From: Erysipelotrichaceae bacterium NK3D112
GTDB lineage: Bacteria > Bacillota_I > Bacilli_A > Erysipelotrichales > Erysipelotrichaceae
Direction: 5' to 3'
Assembly (NCBI GenBank): GCA_000701725.1
Contig: JNJQ01000002.1
Coordinates: 164,669-228,668, forward strand
Length of the DNA stretch: 64,000 nt
The notes below the pieces were generated by a model. It worked only from the letters and a program-made list of their open reading frames with translations. It did not search any database and was not told where the DNA came from. Positions 18,265-28,078 of the stretch are shown here, piece by piece; position 1 is the first letter of the stretch, and the number at the start of each line of letters is the position of its first letter. Position numbers and translations under genes: made by a program.

Positions 18265-19227
18265 ATGAGTTTGAATAACAGAACGTTTATTGTTGAAGGA
18301 ATGAGCGACAGTGATGCGATGGAGCTCACCGGCACCAGAGACCGCAATCTCAAGGCGCTTGCCGATGCTTTCGGGGTTGAGATTTCCTTCCGTGACAATG
18401 CATTTCTGATTCAGGAATGCGATGATGTGACTTACGGGCGGATCAGCGCCGTGCTGAATGCGCTCATTGAGCAGATCGAAAGAAAAAAGAAAATCAGCGA
18501 GCAGGATGTCGTCTATGCTTCGCGTCTTGCGCAAAGGGATGAGGAGATCCGTTTTGAGGAGCTTGATTCCGTGATTGTCGGACGCACCATGAGCGGCAAG
18601 CCCGTCGTTCCCCGCACCCGCGGACAGAAGGCATTCGTTGATGCGATGAATGAGAATTCCATTGTTTTCGCAATCGGTCCGGCCGGCACCGGCAAGACAT
18701 ATCTCGCCGTTGTCAAAGCGGTCAGCGCTCTTAAAAAAGGGGAAGTCAAGCGGATTGTATTGACAAGACCGGCGGTTGAGGCAGGCGAGAACCTCGGCTT
18801 TCTGCCCGGCGATCTCAAGGAGAAGGTTGATCCCTATCTGACTCCGCTTTATGATGCGCTGCATGATATGCTTGGCAATGAGCAGACCGAAAAGCTGATG
18901 GAACGGGGCAATATCGAAGTGGCGCCGCTTGCCTATATGAGAGGCAGAACGCTCAATGACTCCTATGTCATTCTCGATGAGGCGCAAAACACAACCGGGC
19001 CGCAGATGAAGATGTTTCTGACCAGACTCGGCTTTCACTCAAAGATGATCATCACCGGCGATATCACGCAGATTGATCTGGACAGAAGAACCCCGAGCGG
19101 TTTATTGCAGGCTTCGGAGATTCTCAAAGGCATTGACGGCATTGAAATCATGCGCTTAAGCGCGGATGATGTGGTCCGCCATCCGCTTGTGCAGAAGATC
19201 ATCGAAAAATATGCGGAACATGAATAA
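18265..19227 (+). CDS. phoH: PhoH-like ATPase
   Basis: A 320-residue PhoH-family P-loop ATPase with Walker A GPAGTGKTY near residues 138-146 and Walker B in SYVILDEAQN near 235. It is linked with ybeY in most bacteria and is thought to act in RNA metabolism and ribosome maturation. The start is ATG 18265 after AGGTAA, with TACAAT at 18240-18245 as a candidate -10. The usual HD-domain membrane phosphodiesterase gene between phoH and ybeY is absent. Confidence 0.95.
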   Translation: MSLNNRTFIVEGMSDSDAMELTGTRDRNLKALADAFGVEISFRDNAFLIQECDDVTYGRISAVLNALIEQIERKKKISEQDVVYASRLAQRDEEIRFEELDSVIVGRTMSGKPVVPRTRGQKAFVDAMNENSIVFAIGPAGTGKTYLAVVKAVSALKKGEVKRIVLTRPAVEAGENLGFLPGDLKEKVDPYLTPLYDALHDMLGNEQTEKLMERGNIEVAPLAYMRGRTLNDSYVILDEAQNTTGPQMKMFLTRLGFHSKMIITGDITQIDLDRRTPSGLLQASEILKGIDGIEIMRLSADDVVRHPLVQKIIEKYAEHE

Positions 19228-19248
19228 GGCGCATGCACAGCGCCTTTT
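19226..19248 (+). terminator. Terminator after phoH
   Basis: 7-bp GC-rich stem (AAGGCGC/GCGCCTT), 7-nt loop, then TTTTCT. The stem begins within the phoH stop codon. Confidence 0.8.
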
Positions 19249-19314
19249 CTGATGCCTGCCCATCTGTAAACAGCCTTCAAAAAGCGCTATAATACGGATG
19301 CGTAAGGAGTTTTT

Positions 19315-19767
19315 ATGGAAATCACACTGTTCAACCGTACCAACGCGGACATCACCTGCTATGAGCCGCTGTTTGAAAAAATCGCAGAGAGAACAAAGAA
19401 GGTGCTGAAGCTGAAAAAGGAATATCAGCTTTCCGTCACCTTTGTCAGAAGCCGTACGATCCATACGATCAACCGTGATTACAGAGGCATCGACAGACCG
19501 ACCGATGTGATCACATTTGCGGCGATGGATGACGGCGAATTCTTCACGGAGGAAGAGGAAGCGGATCTCGGCGACATCTTCATCAACATCGATTATGCGA
19601 AAAGGCAGGCAAGGGAATACGGCCATTCCTATGAGCGGGAAATCTGTTTCCTGTTCACGCATGGTCTGCTGCACTGCCTTGGCTATGACCATATGAATGA
19701 AGAGGACGAGAAGGTCATGTTTGATCTGCAGAAGAAGATTCTTGATCCGCTCGTGGCGAGAAAATGA
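19315..19767 (+). CDS. ybeY: Endoribonuclease YbeY
   Basis: A 150-residue UPF0054 metalloprotein with the zinc motif H116-x3-H120-x5-H126 (HGLLHCLGYDH). It matures the 3' end of 16S rRNA and acts in ribosome quality control. TATAAT at 19288-19293 and AAGGAG before the ATG suggest its own promoter. Its stop overlaps dgkA by 4 nt, starting the run ybeY-dgkA-cdd-era-recO. Confidence 0.96.
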   Translation: MEITLFNRTNADITCYEPLFEKIAERTKKVLKLKKEYQLSVTFVRSRTIHTINRDYRGIDRPTDVITFAAMDDGEFFTEEEEADLGDIFINIDYAKRQAREYGHSYEREICFLFTHGLLHCLGYDHMNEEDEKVMFDLQKKILDPLVARK

Positions 19768-20096
19768 AAGAGAAGTTCAGACCGGCATTCAACGGAATTC
19801 TTCTCGGTTTCAAAGACCCGGCCATCCGCCTGCAGATGATCCTGGCAATGCTTGCCATGATTGCCGGCTTTGTGCTGAAACTGAATACCGCGGAATGGAT
19901 CGCGGTCATCTTATGCATGGGTCTTGTGCTCAGTACCGAGATCCTGAATACATGTGTTGAAAAAGTGTGTGATTTATATTGCCAGGAAGAAGACGAGAGA
20001 ATCAAAGTCATCAAGGACCTTGCCGCAGGCGCGGTGCTTGTCAGTGCTATATGTGCCCTGATCACGGCAGCGCTGATTCTGATATCCCGTCTTTAA
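19764..20096 (+). CDS. dgkA: Diacylglycerol/undecaprenol kinase, DgkA family
   Basis: A 110-residue small membrane kinase with three hydrophobic segments and the conserved stretch E59-x2-N62-x3-E66-x3-D70 (STEILNTCVEKVCD). Gram-positive members phosphorylate undecaprenol to recycle the cell-wall lipid carrier. It starts with an ATGA overlap with ybeY, and cdd begins 17 nt after its stop. Order and length are typical. Confidence 0.93.
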   Translation: MKEKFRPAFNGILLGFKDPAIRLQMILAMLAMIAGFVLKLNTAEWIAVILCMGLVLSTEILNTCVEKVCDLYCQEEDERIKVIKDLAAGAVLVSAICALITAALILISRL

Positions 20097-20113
20097 GATA
20101 CCAGGAGGCTGAT

Positions 20114-20515
20114 ATGGAAAAACAGGAACTGATCAATGAAGCATTCAAAGCGATGAAAAACGCTTATGCGCCATATTCGAATTACCATGTCGGAGCTGCC
20201 ATTGAGACAGCCGACGGAAAAATCATCTATGGCGCCAATATTGAAAACGCATCGTTTGGCGCGACCAACTGCGCAGAGCGCTCCGCTGTCTTTGCGGCTT
20301 ATTCCAACGGCTACCGCAAGGACACAATCAAAGCTCTCGCAATTGTTTCAGACGGCGATCGCATCGCGGCGCCATGCGGCATCTGCCGCCAGGTGCTTTG
20401 CGAACTGGTGGAAGGAGATATGCCCATCTATCTTTCCAACGGAAAGGATGAGTGCACCACATGCATCAATGAACTGCTGCCGATGCAGTTTGTGCAGGAG
20501 GATGTGATCCGATGA
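20114..20515 (+). CDS. cdd: Cytidine deaminase
   Basis: A 133-residue homotetrameric-type cytidine deaminase with zinc ligands C53, C88 and C91 and the proton-shuttling E55 (NCAERSA and PCGICRQVL). It converts cytidine/deoxycytidine to uridine/deoxyuridine. ATG 20114 is chosen because AGGAGG lies at 20103-20108 and homology begins there; the longer upstream frame only reads through dgkA. It overlaps era by 4 nt. Confidence 0.96.
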   Translation: MEKQELINEAFKAMKNAYAPYSNYHVGAAIETADGKIIYGANIENASFGATNCAERSAVFAAYSNGYRKDTIKALAIVSDGDRIAAPCGICRQVLCELVEGDMPIYLSNGKDECTTCINELLPMQFVQEDVIR

Positions 20516-21411
20516 GGAGCGGATTTGTCGCTCTGGCAGGCCGTCCCAACGCCGGCAAAAGCACCCTGATCAACGGACTGGTCAATGAGAAGATCGCCAT
20601 CGTTTCAAACCGTCCCCAGACCACCCGCAGTGAAATCCGCGGCATCCTGACAAATGATGAGGGACAGATCATCTTCACCGACACCCCGGGCATCCACAAG
20701 CCCAAATACCGTCTTGAGACAAGAATGAACAACCAGGCGGCCGATGTCATGAACGGAGTCGATCTGATTTATCTGGTCGTGGACGGCAGCGTGCCGTATG
20801 CCAAAGGCGATGAGTTTGTCCTCAATATGGTGAAAAACACAGGTCTGCCGGTCTTTCTGATTCTCAACAAGACGGATCAGATGAAAGAGACGCAGATTCT
20901 GAAGAACCTGCAGTCATGGCAGCAGCGCTTTGAGTTTGCGGAATACTTCCCGATCTCGGCGAAATTCCAGAAGTCATTCAAAGACCTGATCGAAACCACC
21001 TTCCGCTATCTGCCCGAAGGGGATCTGCTTTATCCGGCTGACATCGTATCCGATGGGGCGGAGGATTTCCGCATTGCCGAGCTGATCCGTGAAAAGGTAT
21101 TGATCTGCACGGAAGAGGAAGTGCCGCACGCCACCGCGGTCAAGATTGAAAACAAGGAATTCCGCAAAAACGCATGCTATATCCAGGCAGTGATTCTGGT
21201 TGAGAAACAGTCGCAGAAGCCGATCATGATCGGCAAACAGGGCTCCATGCTCAAAAAGATCGGCAAACTGGCCAGAGAGGATCTGGAAAAACTGCTTGGC
21301 AAAAAGGTGTATCTGGAGCTGTTTGTCAGAGTTGAGGATGAATGGCGCTCCAAGGATGCCCGCATCACCGAATACGGATACGGCATATCCGGGATGAATC
21401 TGGATGAATGA
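20512..21411 (+). CDS. era: GTPase Era
   Basis: A 299-residue GTPase with G1 GRPNAGKS at 10-17, the DTPG motif, NKTD near residue 122, and a C-terminal KH domain for binding the 3' end of 16S rRNA. It is essential for 30S assembly. It is coupled upstream to cdd and overlaps recO by 8 nt. The layout matches the standard Firmicutes cluster. Confidence 0.97.
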   Translation: MRSGFVALAGRPNAGKSTLINGLVNEKIAIVSNRPQTTRSEIRGILTNDEGQIIFTDTPGIHKPKYRLETRMNNQAADVMNGVDLIYLVVDGSVPYAKGDEFVLNMVKNTGLPVFLILNKTDQMKETQILKNLQSWQQRFEFAEYFPISAKFQKSFKDLIETTFRYLPEGDLLYPADIVSDGAEDFRIAELIREKVLICTEEEVPHATAVKIENKEFRKNACYIQAVILVEKQSQKPIMIGKQGSMLKKIGKLAREDLEKLLGKKVYLELFVRVEDEWRSKDARITEYGYGISGMNLDE

Positions 21412-22144
21412 TACTGTGACAGGGCTCATTCTGAGCCAGGCCGATTACCGGGATCATGATGTCATGTTAAGAGTCATGACGAAGGAATACGGCCTGATCG
21501 GTTTCATCGCGGCAGGGGCAAGAAAGATGACCAGCAAGAATGCCGGCTCCATCCTGCCTTTGACCAAAGCCGAAATCCATTTCGATTACAAAGACGGGAA
21601 AAGCCTGTTCCGCTTAAAGACGGCAAGAACAAGGGAATTCTTCCGCAATATCCATGAGGACCTCGTTCTTTCCGCCGCTGCCAGCGTGCTCGCCGATGCG
21701 TGCATGCATATGTGCCAGGACAATCCGGCCGGCGCACCTGAGGAATATGAACTGCTGGAAACCGCGCTCGCGCAGCTCAATGAAGGACATCCCCACACGC
21801 TTGTATTGAGTCTTTATCTTTCGGATATGATGAAGCTCTTCGGCATCGCGGCGGATGTGGATGAGTGCGTGCGCTGCGGAGCAACCACGATCCGTGCCCT
21901 CAGTGCGAAAGAGGGAGGCTTCCTTTGCGCGGATTGCGCTTCTTCGCTTGGGATTCCTTTCAGCGAAGTCAGTGAACTGAAAAGATTCCGCCTGATTGTC
22001 AAAGGCGGACTGAAACATACTGAGATTATCGAAAAGGCTTCCGCATCCTTTGAAAGGGATCTGGAAACCCTTGTGGAAATGCTGAGACTGCACGCAGGTA
22101 TTGAACTGCGTTCTTTTGCGTTCTATAAGCGCTTTTGCCATTGA
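21404..22144 (+). CDS. recO: DNA repair protein RecO
   Basis: A 246-residue RecO with an N-terminal OB fold (TGLILSQADYRDHDVMLRV) and the four-cysteine zinc knuckle (DECVRCG and CADC, about 151-177). It loads RecA in the RecFOR pathway. It starts inside the end of era and is the last gene of this run; glyS downstream appears to have its own promoter. Confidence 0.95.
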   Translation: MNDTVTGLILSQADYRDHDVMLRVMTKEYGLIGFIAAGARKMTSKNAGSILPLTKAEIHFDYKDGKSLFRLKTARTREFFRNIHEDLVLSAAASVLADACMHMCQDNPAGAPEEYELLETALAQLNEGHPHTLVLSLYLSDMMKLFGIAADVDECVRCGATTIRALSAKEGGFLCADCASSLGIPFSEVSELKRFRLIVKGGLKHTEIIEKASASFERDLETLVEMLRLHAGIELRSFAFYKRFCH

Positions 22145-22160
22145 ATGAAAGCGCTGAAAA

Positions 22161-22169
22161 TGCTATCAT
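22161..22169 (+). promoter_or_regulatory. Extended -10 promoter element for glyS
   Basis: TGC followed by TATCAT (22164-22169), 37 nt before the start codon. No clear -35 is seen. Confidence 0.5.
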
Positions 22170-22205
22170 TTTTAGGATTATGGAAAATTGGGAGGTTATA
22201 CGCTG

Positions 22206-23582
22206 ATGGAAAAGACATTTGACCTGATCGTGTCACATGCAAAGAATACCGGCTTTGTATTTCAGGGCTCGGAAATTTACGGCGGCTTAAGCAATACATG
22301 GGATTTCGGTCCCTACGGTGTCATGCTCAAGGACAACATCAAAAGAGCATGGCAGAAGAAATTTATCCAGGAAGATCCCAACAACGTTGAGATTCAGGCT
22401 GCGATTCTGATGAACCCGAAAGTCTGGGAAGCATCCGGACATCTCAAGGGATTCTCCGATCCGCTGATGGACTGCAAGGAATGCAAGACCAGACACCGCG
22501 CTGACCAGCTGATTGAAAACTGGAGCCAGGGCAAGGTGACATGTGAGGGCTGGAGCAATGAACAGATGGAGAAGTTCATTGAGGAAAACCAGATTCCGTG
22601 CCCCGATTGCGGCAAGCACAACTTCACACCGATCAGACAGTTCAATCTGATGTTCAAGACATTCCAGGGAACACTCGAAGACGCCAAGAGCACTATTTAT
22701 CTGCGTCCGGAAACCGCGCAGGGTATGTTTGTTGATTTCAAGAATGTGCAGCGCGCATACAGAAAGAAGCTTCCGTTCGGTATCGGCCAGATCGGCAAGT
22801 CCTTCCGCAACGAGATCACACCGGGCAACTTCATCTTCAGAACCCGTGAATTCGAGCAGATGGAAATGGAATTCTTCTGCAAGCCGGATGATGATGACAA
22901 CTGGTTCCCTTACTGGCGCAACTTCTGCATGGACTGGATTATCAGCCTCGGCGGCAACCCCGAGAATCTGCGTTTCCGCGACCATGAGAAGGAAGAGCTC
23001 AGCTTCTATTCCAAAGCGACAACCGATATTGAATATAAATTCCCGTGGGGCTGGGGCGAGCTGTGGGGCATCGCCGACCGCACGGACTACGACCTGACCC
23101 AGCATCAGATCACATCCGGCAAGGATATGACCTATCTGGATCCGGTTACCAATGAAAAGTACATCCCGTATGTCGTTGAACCGGCAGTAGGTGTCGAAAG
23201 ACTGTTATTCATGTTCTTCACAGACGCCTATGATGAAGAGGTACTTGAAAACGGCGACAAGCGTATTGTCATGCGCTTCTCACCGGTTCTCGCACCGGTC
23301 AAGGCCGCCATTCTTCCGCTGAGAAAGAAGAATCACGGCGAGAAGGCACAGCAGATCTACAAGGATCTCTCCTATGACTTCACAGTCCAGTATGACGACG
23401 CCGGCTCCATCGGCAAGAGATACCGCCGCATGGATGAGATCGGCACACCGTACTGCATCACAGTTGATGATCAGACCCTGGAAGACGGAACCGTCACAAT
23501 CCGTTTCCGCGATTCCATGGAACAGGAAAGAATGAGTGTCGAAGAGGTCCGTGCAAGGATCCTCAAAGACATCCGTTTCTGA
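22206..23582 (+). CDS. glyS: Glycyl-tRNA synthetase, single-chain (alpha2) type
   Basis: A 458-residue class II synthetase of the eukaryote/archaea-like dimeric type, with zinc cysteines in CKECKTRH and CPDCGKH, class II motif 2 ([22 protein letters not shown]) and motif 3 near [15 protein letters not shown] 22206 follows GGGAGGT at 22190-22196; the longer frame from TTG 22188 overlaps the ribosome site. Many Bacillota with this neighbourhood have the split GlyQ/GlyS form, so the single-chain enzyme is a lineage mark. Confidence 0.96.
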   Translation: MEKTFDLIVSHAKNTGFVFQGSEIYGGLSNTWDFGPYGVMLKDNIKRAWQKKFIQEDPNNVEIQAAILMNPKVWEASGHLKGFSDPLMDCKECKTRHRADQLIENWSQGKVTCEGWSNEQMEKFIEENQIPCPDCGKHNFTPIRQFNLMFKTFQGTLEDAKSTIYLRPETAQGMFVDFKNVQRAYRKKLPFGIGQIGKSFRNEITPGNFIFRTREFEQMEMEFFCKPDDDDNWFPYWRNFCMDWIISLGGNPENLRFRDHEKEELSFYSKATTDIEYKFPWGWGELWGIADRTDYDLTQHQITSGKDMTYLDPVTNEKYIPYVVEPAVGVERLLFMFFTDAYDEEVLENGDKRIVMRFSPVLAPVKAAILPLRKKNHGEKAQQIYKDLSYDFTVQYDDAGSIGKRYRRMDEIGTPYCITVDDQTLEDGTVTIRFRDSMEQERMSVEEVRARILKDIRF

Positions 23583-23605
23583 GTTGAATATTTGAGCAGG
23601 TGAAG

Positions 23606-25357
23606 ATGGCCAGAATCAGTGAAGAGGAAATCCAGGCAGTCAGAAGCAGGGCGGATATTGTGGATGTCATATCCCATTATCTCCAGGTCCGCAGACAGGG
23701 CAAAAACTACAAGGCGGTCTGCCCGTTTCATGATGACCACGATCCTTCAATGAACATCTCGCCTGATCTGCAGATATACAAATGTTTCGTCTGCGGCGCA
23801 GGCGGAAATGTCTTCAGCTTCGTACAGAATTATGAGAAGATCTCTTATCCGGAAGCAGTCGGAAGAGTTGCGTCCCTGGTCGGATTCAATCTTTCCGTCA
23901 CCCCTGATGCGTATCAGCCAAAAAGCGATCCCCATAAGGAAAATCTGTACAAAGCCCTCAATGAGACAATCCGCTTCACCGCATATCAGCTCAACAGCCA
24001 GGAGGCGGCCAATGCGAAGGAGTACCTTTACGCAAGAGGTCTCAGCGATGAGATGATCGCGAAATTCGAGATCGGCTACAATCCCGGCGCAGACAGTCTG
24101 TACCGTTTCCTGCACGCGAAAGGATACAGTGACAATGATCTGGTCAGCGTCAACGTGGCAAGAGTCACGGAGAGCGGCATGCATGATGTGTTCTCGCAGA
24201 GAATCACATTCCCGATCCATGACGCGCGCGGCAACCCGATCGGTTTCTCGGCAAGGGCGCTTGATACGGGGAACACGGCGAAGTACATCAATACGAATGA
24301 TACGGAGCTGTTCACCAAAGGCGATATCGTCTACAATGCCCATCGTGCGAAGGCCGAAGCCCGCCGCAGCGGAAAGATCTATGTCACCGAAGGCGTGACC
24401 GATGTCATCGCCTTTGCCAAAGCCGGCATCGAAAATGCCGTCTGCACCCTTGGCACCGCATGCACACCGCATCAGATTTCACTGTTAAGGTCACTGGCCG
24501 CAAGAATCGTCTTCTGTTATGACGGCGACAGGGCGGGACAGGCAGCCACATACAGAGCCGCGAAGATGGCCCGTGATGCCGGCTGTGATGTTTCGGTCAT
24601 TGTCAACAAGACCGGCCTGGACCCCGATGAAATCGTGCGCACGCAATCCGCGGAAGCATTGAAGGAAATGCTCAGGCAGGAAATCTCCTGGATGGAGTTT
24701 GTGCTGATGTGGCTTTCCAGCAAGTACAACCTGAACAGCTATCTGGAAAAGAAGCAGTTTGTGCAGGAAGTGCTGGCGGAGATCAACCTGCTTACAGACG
24801 AGACAGACCGGCAGTATTTCAGTGATGAGCTTGCCCGCATCAGCGGCATGCGCATTGAAACCGCAAAGCCGGAAAAAAAGACAGACAGTCCCCGTCCTTT
24901 GAAAAAGCTGAACGTGAAAAACGGCGGTGAAAAGGCGGAGGAGCTGATCTTATGCATGATGATGACTTCAGGCGAAGCGGCCAGGACATTCGAGGAACAG
25001 CTCGGATATCTGGTGCGGCCTGATCATCAGACCCTGGCCATGATGATTCTCGATGCCCGCCATACCAACGGTACTTGTTCGCCGGCAGGGCTTATCGACA
25101 TGAGCACGGATGATTCCATCCGCTCCCTGATCGCGACTCTGGCATCCAGTGATGAATATGGCTTGCCTTATGACGAAAAGGTGATGAACGGCGCGATCCG
25201 CAAAGTGAAGATCACCGTTCTTGAAAGCGAGGCAGACGCATACAAGCAGCAGCTCAATACGGATCTCAATCCGCAGAGCCGCCAGCTGATATTGAACAAG
25301 TATGCGGAGTGTCTCAGAGAATTACGGAGGTATATTGATGAAGAAAACAGTCAGTGA
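23606..25357 (+). CDS. dnaG: DNA primase DnaG
   Basis: A 583-residue primase: CHC2 zinc finger with C39, H42, C60 and C63, a catalytic core with the TOPRIM domain ([15 protein letters not shown] and [10 protein letters not shown]) and a C-terminal helicase-binding region. It makes the RNA primers at the replication fork. ATG 23606 or GTG 23600 are both possible; GCAGG spacing fits ATG. It overlaps rpoD by 20 nt, the classic dnaG-rpoD arrangement. Confidence 0.96.
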   Translation: MARISEEEIQAVRSRADIVDVISHYLQVRRQGKNYKAVCPFHDDHDPSMNISPDLQIYKCFVCGAGGNVFSFVQNYEKISYPEAVGRVASLVGFNLSVTPDAYQPKSDPHKENLYKALNETIRFTAYQLNSQEAANAKEYLYARGLSDEMIAKFEIGYNPGADSLYRFLHAKGYSDNDLVSVNVARVTESGMHDVFSQRITFPIHDARGNPIGFSARALDTGNTAKYINTNDTELFTKGDIVYNAHRAKAEARRSGKIYVTEGVTDVIAFAKAGIENAVCTLGTACTPHQISLLRSLAARIVFCYDGDRAGQAATYRAAKMARDAGCDVSVIVNKTGLDPDEIVRTQSAEALKEMLRQEISWMEFVLMWLSSKYNLNSYLEKKQFVQEVLAEINLLTDETDRQYFSDELARISGMRIETAKPEKKTDSPRPLKKLNVKNGGEKAEELILCMMMTSGEAARTFEEQLGYLVRPDHQTLAMMILDARHTNGTCSPAGLIDMSTDDSIRSLIATLASSDEYGLPYDEKVMNGAIRKVKITVLESEADAYKQQLNTDLNPQSRQLILNKYAECLRELRRYIDEENSQ

Positions 25358-27017
25358 AACCACAGCGGAAGCTGAAGTAAAGAAAGAAAAGAAAACCGCA
25401 GCGAAGAAAACCGGAACGAAGAAATCCTCCGAAACTGAGAAAGAAACCGCATCGGTGAAGAAGTCTGCGAAAAAGACTGCCGTCAAAGCGGAAAAAGAAG
25501 ACGGCACTGTTGAAGCTGCCGCAAAACCGGTAAAGAAGACATCTGCCAAAAAGGCTGCGGAAACAGCGGAAGCTGAAAGCAAGCCCGCAAAGAAGACTGC
25601 GAAAAAGAAGAACGTGAAGCAGGAAGAACCTGAACCTGCAGAAGAAAAGGAAACAAAGCCTGCCGCAAAGAAGGCGAAGAAAGCTTCCGCCAAAAAGGCA
25701 GAAGCAGCTGCGGAGACTGTTTCCAAAGAAGCGAAGGCCATTGAGGTTGCTTCCGACAATGAAGGCGGCAAGGCTGTCATCGACCGCTCCATGATGCGTG
25801 AAAAGAAGACACAGATCGATGTCTATAAGCGCGAGGGCAGAGTCAGGGAACTCAAGAGCCTTGAAGAGCTGAAGGAAGACTACCGCAAGGTATACCGCAT
25901 TGACGGTGTCATCTATCAGAAGGACATCATGGCAAGTCTGGATCATCTGGATATGAGCGATGAGGATCTCGACATGTTATGGGACTGGTTCTCAAGCGAG
26001 AACATCACCATTTCGGAAGATGAGGATATCGCGGAAATGACCGCTGTCGAGGAAGAGGAGGTTGAGCTGGACGACACAGACAACCTGGATTCCAACATTG
26101 ACGACACGGCCGCCCAGAATGACGATGAATTCTCCGCATCAACCATTCCGGATCTTTCCATGTATACCCGCAGCACCAACATCCAGCTCAATGACCCGGT
26201 CAAGATGTACCTCAAGGAAATCGGCCGTGTTCCGCTGCTGAAGCCGGAGGACGAGCCGGAAATCGCCAAGCGCATTGAGGCCGGCGATGAGGAGGCCCGC
26301 AACATTCTGATTTCCTCCAACCTGAGACTGGTTGTCTCAATCGCCAAGAAATACGTTGGAAGAGGCATGCTGTTCCTCGACCTGATCCAGGAAGGCAATA
26401 TGGGCCTGGTCAAGGCGGTTGAGAAGTTCGATTATACAAAAGGCTTCAAATTCTCCACATATGCGACATGGTGGATCCGCCAGGCGATCACCCGTGCGAT
26501 TGCCGACCAGGCAAGAACCATCCGTATTCCGGTCCATATGGTGGAAACCATCAATAAGCTCACCAGAGTGCAGCGTCAGCTCGTCCAGGAGCTCGGCCGT
26601 GATCCCAGTGCCGAGGAGATCTCCGCGAGAATGGACGGCATCACGCCGGAAAAGGTCCGCGAGATCCAGAAGATCGCGCTCGAACCGGTTTCCCTGGAAA
26701 CCCCGATCGGTGAGGAGGATGACTCCCATCTCGGCGACTTCATTGAAGATAAGGAAGCGCTCAGTCCTGACCAGTATGCGAGCAACCAGCTGCTCAAGGA
26801 TGAGATCAACAGTGTGCTCTCCGGCCTGACCGACCGTGAGGAGAAGGTATTGCGTCTGCGTTTCGGTCTTTATGACGGCAGAACAAGAACCCTCGAGGAA
26901 GTCGGCAAAGAGTTCAATGTCACAAGAGAAAGAATCCGTCAGATCGAAGCGAAGGCTCTGCGCAAGCTCAAGCATCCGACCAGATCAAAGCGTCTTAAAG
27001 ACTTCTTTGACAAATAA
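25338..27017 (+). CDS. rpoD: Primary sigma factor RpoD/SigA with long Lys/Ala-rich N-terminal extension
   Basis: A 559-residue sigma-70 with regions 1.2, 2, 3 and 4; region 2.4 has [17 protein letters not shown], and region 4.2 ends in [22 protein letters not shown] 25338 follows GGAGG. Residues 1 to about 150 are an unusual low-complexity segment rich in Lys, Ala, Glu and Thr with KKTAAKK-like repeats, before the SigA-like part (about 152 on). Such basic tails are known in actinobacterial sigma factors and in histone-like proteins, but are uncommon in Bacillota. The gene is coupled to dnaG and followed 2 nt later by trmK. Confidence 0.95.
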   Translation: MKKTVSETTAEAEVKKEKKTAAKKTGTKKSSETEKETASVKKSAKKTAVKAEKEDGTVEAAAKPVKKTSAKKAAETAEAESKPAKKTAKKKNVKQEEPEPAEEKETKPAAKKAKKASAKKAEAAAETVSKEAKAIEVASDNEGGKAVIDRSMMREKKTQIDVYKREGRVRELKSLEELKEDYRKVYRIDGVIYQKDIMASLDHLDMSDEDLDMLWDWFSSENITISEDEDIAEMTAVEEEEVELDDTDNLDSNIDDTAAQNDDEFSASTIPDLSMYTRSTNIQLNDPVKMYLKEIGRVPLLKPEDEPEIAKRIEAGDEEARNILISSNLRLVVSIAKKYVGRGMLFLDLIQEGNMGLVKAVEKFDYTKGFKFSTYATWWIRQAITRAIADQARTIRIPVHMVETINKLTRVQRQLVQELGRDPSAEEISARMDGITPEKVREIQKIALEPVSLETPIGEEDDSHLGDFIEDKEALSPDQYASNQLLKDEINSVLSGLTDREEKVLRLRFGLYDGRTRTLEEVGKEFNVTRERIRQIEAKALRKLKHPTRSKRLKDFFDK

Positions 27018-27019
27018 GG

Positions 27020-27685
27020 ATGAACCTGCGGATTGAAACAATCGCAGACATGGTAAAACCGGGCGTGATTGCGGCTGATATCGGCACCGATCACGCCTTT
27101 CTTCCGATTCTGCTGATGCAAAGCAGAAAGGCGGAAAAGGTCTATGCCTGCGATGTGAATGAGGGCCCTTTGAAAGCGGCGCGGCGCAATATCGCAAAGG
27201 AAGGCTTCTCACTGCAGATTGAAACAATCCTGAGCAACGGCTTTGAACATGTACCGCAAGACACAGAGTGTGCGGTCATTGCCGGCATGGGATTCTACAC
27301 GGCAAAGCAGATCCTCGAGGATGCGATGGAGCGGCTTGATTCTTTGAAACAGATCATCGTCGAGGTCAACCGCAATGTCACCGACATGCGCGCCTGGATC
27401 AGCAGCCATCGCTTCACGATTGAGGAGGAGCGTCTGATTCATGAGCGCGGATTTGATTACATCGCGATCAGCTTCACAACAAAACCGCATGAGGAATACA
27501 GTGAACTGGAACTCTTATGCGGCACAGAGTCTCTGAGAAACAATGCAGGGTATGAGGAGTATTGTGAGCGCATGATCGCAAAGATCGATGAAATCCTGCA
27601 AGTATACAAAAAAGAAGATGCCCGTAAGGAACATCTTCAGCTTGAGAAATCATTGTGGCAGAAAGCCAAAGTTAAAACGCGGTGA
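27020..27685 (+). CDS. trmK: tRNA (adenine22-N1)-methyltransferase TrmK
   Basis: A 221-residue class I SAM methyltransferase with motif I in AADIGTDHAFLPILL and the conserved IVEVNRNVTDMRAWI segment. It makes m1A22 in tRNA and is found directly after rpoD in Firmicutes. The ATG follows TAAGG overlapping the rpoD stop. A terminator that includes the stop codon region follows. Confidence 0.94.
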   Translation: MNLRIETIADMVKPGVIAADIGTDHAFLPILLMQSRKAEKVYACDVNEGPLKAARRNIAKEGFSLQIETILSNGFEHVPQDTECAVIAGMGFYTAKQILEDAMERLDSLKQIIVEVNRNVTDMRAWISSHRFTIEEERLIHERGFDYIAISFTTKPHEEYSELELLCGTESLRNNAGYEEYCERMIAKIDEILQVYKKEDARKEHLQLEKSLWQKAKVKTR

Positions 27686-27696
27686 CCCGCGTTTTT
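27674..27696. terminator. Bidirectional terminator between trmK and rpsT
   Basis: AAAACGCGG (27674-27682) pairs with CCGCGTTTT (27687-27695), 4-nt loop. A/T runs on both sides let it serve the two convergent genes. Confidence 0.9.
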
Positions 27697-27703
27697 CATT
27701 TCA

Positions 27704-27967
27704 TTACTGAATAGAGTTTACAGCTTTTGCGAGTCTTGACTTCTGGCGCGCAGCATAGTTGGACTTCTTGATATGAGTAACAACTGCCTTGTCCAGAGAC
27801 TTGTTCGCGCCGCTGAGTGCCTTGGTTGCAGCTTCCTTGTCACCAGCTTCAACAGCAGCGAGTACCTTCTTGATCGCAGTCTTCAGTTCGCTCTTCTGTC
27901 CGGCATGAGCGTTCTGTCTCTTCAGGTTTGTGAGAGCGCGCTTTTTCTGAGACTTAATATTGGCCAT
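27704..27967 (-). CDS. rpsT: 30S ribosomal protein bS20
   Basis: An 87-residue basic helical protein matching bS20 throughout (MANIKSQKKRALTN at the start, SNYAARQKSRLAKAVN at the end). It binds 16S rRNA early in 30S assembly. It is monocistronic on the minus strand, with AGGAGGTG ahead of the ATG and its own promoter, and sits between trmK and fmt-lepA. This is a common position near lepA. Confidence 0.98.
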   Translation of the reverse strand: MANIKSQKKRALTNLKRQNAHAGQKSELKTAIKKVLAAVEAGDKEAATKALSGANKSLDKAVVTHIKKSNYAARQKSRLAKAVNSIQ

Positions 27968-28002
27968 GAGAACACCTCCTGTTCATTCTTCAGCAGAGTG
28001 AA

Positions 28003-28031
28003 TTATAACAAACGCACTTTTAAAATGCAAT
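28003..28031 (-). promoter_or_regulatory. Promoter of rpsT
   Basis: On the minus strand: -35 TTGCAT (28031-28026), 17-nt spacer, consensus -10 TATAAT (28008-28003), 36 nt from the start codon. Confidence 0.8.
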
Positions 28032-28048
28032 AAAAAGAGTATTTAGGT

Positions 28049-28054
28049 ATAATA
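28049..28054 (+). promoter_or_regulatory. -10 element for fmt
   Basis: A consensus TATAAT 25 nt before the fmt start. The -35 zone overlaps that of the divergent rpsT promoter and is not consensus. Confidence 0.55.
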
Positions 28055-28078
28055 AGACCCGAAACAGGAGGTATTGCC

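Noticed and set aside
17911..19038. 375-residue minus-strand frame opposite the 17673 gene and phoH
   Set aside because: Spans two real genes and the gap between them, with no recognisable protein features.
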